DNA from: an uncultured Acidimicrobiaceae bacterium
GTDB taxonomy: Bacteria; Actinomycetota; Acidimicrobiia; Acidimicrobiales; Ilumatobacteraceae
DNA: 9,097 nt
Assembly: GCA_903904615.1 (NCBI GenBank)
Contig: CAIVDG010000351.1
Location: 1 to 9,097, forward strand
Direction of reading: 5' to 3'
The notes under the pieces are model-generated. The model had not been told where the DNA came from, searched no databases, and saw nothing but the letters and a program-made list of their open reading frames with translations. A program made the translations under genes and the position numbers. This document shows positions 5,712 through 9,097 of the stretch, one piece after another (the first letter of the stretch is position 1; each line of letters begins with the position of its first letter).

Positions 5712-7148
5712 CTACCAACTTGTGCCGAGTGGGCGGCCTTCGTCGTAACCAGCGGAACTTTGCACACCTACAACAGCACGTTCGTGGAACTCTTCGAGTG
5801 TTGCCGCGCCGGCATAGGTACAAGAAGAGCGCAGGCCTGCGACAATCTGGTCGATGATGTCTTCAACGCCTGGTCTTTGAGGGTCGAGATACATCCGTGA
5901 GGAGCTAATGCCTTCTTCAAACAGCTCTTTCTTCGCGCGTTCAAAAGCAGTCTCTGTACGAGTTCTATTTCGGACAGCTCTGTTAGAGGCCATGCCGAAG
6001 CTTTCCTTGTACAGGCGACCTTCAGTGTCTCGCAAAGTATCTGCTGCAGACTCATATGTTCCGGCCAACCACGAGCCGAACATGACGCTTGCAGCACCAG
6101 CGGCGATTGCCAATGCGACATCGCGTGGATAGCGAACTCCGCCATCTGCCCACACATGCTTTCCCATGGAGCGAGCAACTTCAGCACTTTCCAACACAGC
6201 AGAGAACTGAGGGCGACCAACACCTGTCATCATGCGGGTGGTGCACATGGCACCAGGACCAACGCCTACCTTGATGATGTCGGCACCAGCGTTGACAAGG
6301 TCACGTGTACCTTCGCGCGTCACAACATTTCCTGCAACAACAATTGAATGAGGAGCCGCCTTGCGCACAGCTTCCAAAGCGCGAATCATGCTGGCCTGAT
6401 GTCCGTGGGCGGTGTCGATGACCAAGACGTCGACACCGAGTGCCACAAGTTCACGGGCGCGAGCGGCGGGGTCGCCATTGATTCCTACAGCAACGGATGT
6501 AAGGAACTGTCCGTCAGCATTCAAAGCCGGTTGATAGATGGTGGATCGAAGCGAACCCTTACGTGTCACCGCACCTACGAGCACGCCTTGAGCATCGATA
6601 ACTGGTGCAAAGTTCAGGCGTTGTTCAACAAGCGCGTCGTGAATGTCGACAACGGATTGCGTATCTGTGAAACACACCATGTCAAGGTTCATGACGTTCT
6701 TCAATTGAGTGAAACGGTCATAACCAGCAGCGTCGTGTTCAGTAAAAATGCCCAACGGACGATTTGACTCATCGACGATGACTACAGCGCCGTGTGCGCG
6801 CTTATGAATAAGGCTGATGGCTTCGCCCAATGTGTCCTCGGGTGCCAACGTAATAGGGGTTTCAAAGATTGCGTGTCGTGACTTCACATAATCGACAACG
6901 ATTTTGATGATGTCTAAGGGAATGTCTTGGGGCAAGACCACAAGCCCTCCCCGGCGAGCAATGGTTTCTGCCATTCGACGACCCGCAACTGCTGTCATAT
7001 TTGACACCACAATGGGGATGTTTGTTCCGATGTTGTCTGATGTTCGCAAATCGACATCGAGACGAGAAGCGACGTTCGACATGCTGGGAACCATGAAGAC
7101 GTCGTTGTACGTCAAGTCGTGTGCTGGAAGCTGCTGTAGGAAGCGCAT
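5712..7148 (-). CDS. guaB1: GuaB1-type IMPDH/GMPR family protein, probable CBS-containing GMP reductase
   Basis: A 478-residue (beta/alpha)8 enzyme of the IMP dehydrogenase/GMP reductase superfamily, of the actinobacterial GuaB1 type. The barrel starts near residue 10 (DLTYNDVFMVPS) and is interrupted by a CBS-domain pair at about 95-205. The barrel then resumes, with IDTAHGH (244-250) and the catalytic loop GPGAMCTTR (298-306) with Cys302, followed by MMTGVGRPQ. Residues 380-392 (YKESFGMASNRAV) resemble the YGMSS...AM segment of GMP reductases. I see no Arg-Tyr flap dyad as needed for the IMPDH hydrolysis step. GuaB1 of Mycobacterium has been shown to be a GMP reductase (GMP + NADPH to IMP + NH3) with CBS-based nucleotide control, so that role is inferred here. 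Genes of this family are often mislabelled IMP dehydrogenase. ATG 7148 is 27 bp from the divergent hydrolase start. First gene of the operon with cmk and plsC. Confidence 0.93.
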   Translation of the reverse strand: MRFLQQLPAHDLTYNDVFMVPSMSNVASRLDVDLRTSDNIGTNIPIVVSNMTAVAGRRMAETIARRGGLVVLPQDIPLDIIKIVVDYVKSRHAIFETPITLAPEDTLGEAISLIHKRAHGAVVIVDESNRPLGIFTEHDAAGYDRFTQLKNVMNLDMVCFTDTQSVVDIHDALVEQRLNFAPVIDAQGVLVGAVTRKGSLRSTIYQPALNADGQFLTSVAVGINGDPAARARELVALGVDVLVIDTAHGHQASMIRALEAVRKAAPHSIVVAGNVVTREGTRDLVNAGADIIKVGVGPGAMCTTRMMTGVGRPQFSAVLESAEVARSMGKHVWADGGVRYPRDVALAIAAGAASVMFGSWLAGTYESAADTLRDTEGRLYKESFGMASNRAVRNRTRTETAFERAKKELFEEGISSSRMYLDPQRPGVEDIIDQIVAGLRSSCTYAGAATLEEFHERAVVGVQSSAGYDEGRPLGTSW

Positions 7149-7159
7149 AGGGCGTTACG

Positions 7160-7165
7160 AGACTA
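7160..7165 (-). promoter_or_regulatory. Candidate -10 element for guaB1
   Basis: The minus strand reads TAGTCT, fitting TANNNT, with 11 nt to ATG 7148 and a predicted +1 near 7153 (a 5-nt leader). It shares the central TA (7164-7165) with the plus-strand element TACCGT. An alternative minus-strand hexamer CACGGT (7170-7165) would be fully back to back with TACCGT and give a 10-nt leader. Which one is used cannot be decided by eye. Confidence 0.35.
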
Positions 7166-7169
7166 CCGT
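7164..7169 (+). promoter_or_regulatory. Candidate -10 element for a leaderless alpha/beta-hydrolase/sua5 transcript
   Basis: TACCGT fits TANNNT and is followed by exactly 6 nt and ATG 7176, so +1 would be the A of the start codon. There is no Shine-Dalgarno in the short gap. It would drive both the hydrolase and sua5. Confidence 0.5.
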
Positions 7170-7175
7170 GTCAGC

Positions 7176-7871
7176 ATGGCTCCTTCTGAGAACATCCCCG
7201 TTGTCCTTGTCCATGGCTGGGCAGGCTCGTTTCGCGAGACCTGGCAAAAGCCTGGAATAGATGCCCTTTTGGAAGACATCGGCCGCCAAGTAATAGGCAT
7301 CACGTTGCTTGGTCACGGAGACCAGGACAAACCACACGACCCAGAAGCGTATGCGGGTCTCCCCCAGTGGTTCCTTGAGAACTTGCCCAGCGATACCCCC
7401 CAGGTAGACGCGATTGGTTTCTCGCTTGGGGCTCTTACGGTGTTGCGTGCTTTCATCGCCGAACCCCACCGATTTCGTCGGGTGGTCTTAGCCGGTATTG
7501 GTGACGGCGTCTTCGAGAAATCTGACCCAAGTGGCAACAAGCGAATCATTGATGCCCTAGAAGGACGTGCCCCTGAAGACGACACCTTCGCGCGGATGTT
7601 CGCTCACTACGGAAATCAACCAGGAAACGACATCACGGCTCTTGCGGCAATTATGAAGCGTCCGCCGGCTGAGCCCGTGAAAGTTGATGAACTGGCATCA
7701 TTGAATAACGACGTACTTGTTGTTCTCGGGGATGCGGATTTCACAGCTCCGGCTAATCGCCTCGCGGACGCCTTCCCCAATGGTCGTCTCGTCGTGCTGA
7801 AGAACACAGATCACTTCGCGACGCCTGAATCTTTTGCATTCATTGATGCCCTGCTTGAATTCATGGCATGA
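7176..7871 (+). CDS. Alpha/beta fold hydrolase
   Basis: A compact 231-residue alpha/beta hydrolase with a complete-looking catalytic set: oxyanion-hole VHGWAGS (12-18), LLGHGDQDKP (44-53), the nucleophile elbow GFSLG (81-85) with Ser83, an acid after the strand VLVVLGDAD (180-188, Asp186 or Asp188), and His213 in NTDHFATPE (210-218). No signal peptide or membrane segment is visible. The overall pattern resembles small esterases of the MhpC/BioH/YbfF kind, but the substrate is unknown. The cap region (about 115-165) is short and charged. Its TGA overlaps the sua5 ATG as ATGA, implying coupled translation. There is no known functional link between this hydrolase and t6A synthesis, so the pairing may only reflect genome packing. 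Confidence 0.93.
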   Translation: MAPSENIPVVLVHGWAGSFRETWQKPGIDALLEDIGRQVIGITLLGHGDQDKPHDPEAYAGLPQWFLENLPSDTPQVDAIGFSLGALTVLRAFIAEPHRFRRVVLAGIGDGVFEKSDPSGNKRIIDALEGRAPEDDTFARMFAHYGNQPGNDITALAAIMKRPPAEPVKVDELASLNNDVLVVLGDADFTAPANRLADAFPNGRLVVLKNTDHFATPESFAFIDALLEFMA

Positions 7872-8791
7872 CCGGCCCACCTCGTATCACAGAGAGTGTT
7901 TCGCGCGCTGCGGAAGTTCTTCTTAATGGCGGAATCATCGGCATGCCCACTGAAACTGTCTATGGGTTAGCGGCCTGTGCGCTAGACGAGCGTGCTGTTA
8001 ATCGCGTGTTCACAACGAAGGGCCGTCCAAAGAATCATCCCCTGATTGTGCATCTCGCTTCGCTCGAGCAGTGCATGGATTGGGGTGTGTTCTCTACGTC
8101 GGCAATCGCGTTAGGAAATGCTTTTTGGCCAGGCCCGCTCACTCTTCTAGTTGAACGAACTGAATTGGTTCCCAATTGGGTAACGGGAAATAGAGATACT
8201 GTCGCACTTCGAGTTCCTCAACATGAAGCCACTCTTGAACTCCTTCGTCAGGTGAACACCGGTGTGGTCGCCCCGTCGGCGAACAAATTTGGACGGGTAA
8301 GCCCTACCACCGCTCTCCATGTCTTGTCAGATCTTGGTGACGACGTAGACCTCATCCTTGACGGTGGCTCGTGCGAATTCGGAATTGAATCAACAATCGT
8401 TGAGTGCATTGGTAGCGAAATAAGAATTCTGAGACCAGGCGCTATTACTGCCTCCGACATCTTTGATGTGCTCGGAGACTCACCCGCGCTAGATAGTACG
8501 GATTCCCGAGCACCAGGAATGTTGGCATCCCACTATTCGCCCGTTGCGAGAGTTGTTCTGTGCGAAACACCTGAACAGGCCGAGAACCTTTCCGCCCAGT
8601 CGGAGATGCAGGGTGTCAAGACTCGCATGCTCTGGCACGAAGATGCGGGCGAGTATGCAGAACGTCTTTATTCCGACTTGCGCGCCGCCGATGAAGAATC
8701 GTGTGAAATTGTTTTTGCAGTTCTTCCCGAAGCCGACGGGATTGGGGTTGCCATTCGTGATCGCCTCACGAAAGCTGCTCATCACGCTTGA
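7868..8791 (+). CDS. sua5: L-threonylcarbamoyladenylate synthase (Sua5/YrdC two-domain type)
   Basis: This enzyme makes threonylcarbamoyl-AMP from threonine, bicarbonate and ATP, the first step of the t6A37 modification in ANN-decoding tRNAs. The 307-residue protein has an N-terminal YrdC domain (about 8-200) with MPTETVYGLA (26-35), KGRPKNHPLIVH (51-62), FWPGPLTLL (86-94), the PSAN motif (136-139) with nearby GRVSPT, STIVEC (175-180) and ILRPGAI (187-193). A linker APGMLASHYSP (215-225) leads into a smaller Sua5 domain (about 226-307). The APG..HYSP linker is diagnostic of Sua5 and closes over the active site; single-domain TsaC/YrdC proteins lack it. The start ATG 7868 overlaps the upstream stop (ATGA). 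Length is slightly under typical Sua5 (about 320-350 aa), with a compact C-terminal domain. It ends 1 nt before the stop of the convergent gene. Confidence 0.95.
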   Translation: MTGPPRITESVSRAAEVLLNGGIIGMPTETVYGLAACALDERAVNRVFTTKGRPKNHPLIVHLASLEQCMDWGVFSTSAIALGNAFWPGPLTLLVERTELVPNWVTGNRDTVALRVPQHEATLELLRQVNTGVVAPSANKFGRVSPTTALHVLSDLGDDVDLILDGGSCEFGIESTIVECIGSEIRILRPGAITASDIFDVLGDSPALDSTDSRAPGMLASHYSPVARVVLCETPEQAENLSAQSEMQGVKTRMLWHEDAGEYAERLYSDLRAADEESCEIVFAVLPEADGIGVAIRDRLTKAAHHA

Positions 8792-8792
8792 A

Positions 8793-9083
8793 CTAGCAGT
8801 CAGACACTTCATTTATGGTGTCGACCAAAAAATCTCTCAGGTCTTCAACCCCAAATGATCGAGGAGCGTTGACAAGAGAGAGATGAACAGTGGTGGCTCC
8901 CGCTTCCGGAGCAAGTTCGCAGCGACACCAACTGTCTTGCACACCCTCAAATGGAGCATCGTGAAGGTAGAACTCCATCAGATACGGCGGTTCTTCGTCT
9001 ATGACTTGCCCGCAATGTGCAGCGGCAATCTCAAGTAGATGCCACGCCTCTACAGGAAGAGAAGAAATCGTGAAACTCGACAT
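8793..9083 (-). CDS. Unrecognised small protein
   Basis: I do not recognise this 96-residue protein. It is acidic and soluble-looking, with no signal peptide or membrane helix. The N-terminal half has a helix-like segment VEAWHLLEIAAAHCG (11-25), followed by alternating strand-like stretches (YLMEFYLHDAP, TTVHLSL) and a final helix-like part (about 79-93). Four cysteines are present (Cys24, Cys53, Cys55 and the C-terminal Cys96), with a WCRC motif at 52-55; a metal or disulfide role is possible but untested. The start is ATG 9083; only 14 nt of upstream sequence are in the window and no Shine-Dalgarno is seen there. Its TAG lies 1 nt beyond the sua5 stop, tail to tail. Clean fit to the end of sua5 and balanced composition argue for a real gene. 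Function cannot be inferred. Confidence 0.72.
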   Translation of the reverse strand: MSSFTISSLPVEAWHLLEIAAAHCGQVIDEEPPYLMEFYLHDAPFEGVQDSWCRCELAPEAGATTVHLSLVNAPRSFGVEDLRDFLVDTINEVSDC

Positions 9084-9097
9084 GTCGCGCAGTGCAA

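Noticed and set aside
5710..5823. 38-residue upstream extension of the cmk reading frame
   Set aside because: It overlaps guaB1, is rich in Arg and Cys and has no counterpart in cytidylate kinases, which begin just before the P-loop. Treated as a shadow of guaB1.
8803..8822. Inverted repeat GACAC/GTGTC with a 10-nt loop downstream of sua5
   Set aside because: On the plus strand it is followed by an A-rich run rather than T, and the loop is long. It falls inside the minus-strand gene and does not look like a terminator.
1..9097. A novel defence, mobile or biosynthetic system
   Set aside because: All well-recognised genes are housekeeping families in compact operons. I see no toxin-antitoxin pair, transposase, integrase, phage gene, CRISPR repeat or compositional island. 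The two unrecognised small genes do not form a system.

Overview
This window reads as a dense, chromosomal housekeeping segment from a planktonic-type Actinobacteriota member. The best lineage clue is the GuaB1-type IMPDH/GMPR-family protein (5712-7148), a family known essentially from Actinobacteria. Three things fit a streamlined actinobacterium with moderate GC (about 50-55% by eye). Genes abut or overlap, several gene starts carry an actinobacterial TANNNT -10 hexamer placed so that transcription would begin at or within a few bases of the start codon, and there is almost no non-coding DNA. A pelagic Acidimicrobiia-like lineage is a plausible guess, but the sequence alone does not prove it.

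Layout. (1) 1-1424, minus strand: a three-gene overlapping operon of mobA (molybdopterin guanylyltransferase), a single-domain rhodanese and the N-terminal half of ribonuclease D, which runs off the left edge. (2) 1466-1765, plus strand: a small unrecognised membrane protein, divergent from mobA and overlapping the next gene tail to tail. (3) 1726-2520, minus strand: an alpha/beta hydrolase. (4) 2541-4380, plus strand: a histidine phosphatase and an M18 aminopeptidase in an overlapping pair, divergent from the hydrolase across a 20-bp gap. (5) 4377-7148, minus strand: guaB1, cmk (cytidylate kinase) and a plsC-like acyltransferase as a tightly packed operon, ending tail to tail with the aminopeptidase. 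(6) 7176-8791, plus strand: a second alpha/beta hydrolase and a two-domain Sua5 (t6A synthesis), linked by an ATGA overlap and divergent from guaB1 across 27 bp. (7) 8793-9083, minus strand: a small unrecognised protein.

No stretch over 41 bp lacks a gene, apart from the truncated edge. I see no RNA gene, mobile element, CRISPR array, convincing terminator or phage feature. The genes cover separate housekeeping tasks (Mo cofactor, RNA processing, guanine and cytidine nucleotide metabolism, phospholipid acylation, tRNA t6A modification, peptide turnover) and do not form one novel system.

The observations most worth checking are regulatory and functional: very short divergent gaps with candidate back-to-back -10 elements and leaderless starts, a GuaB1 that should be called a GMP reductase rather than an IMP dehydrogenase, and an alpha/beta hydrolase lacking an obvious catalytic acid in the usual place.
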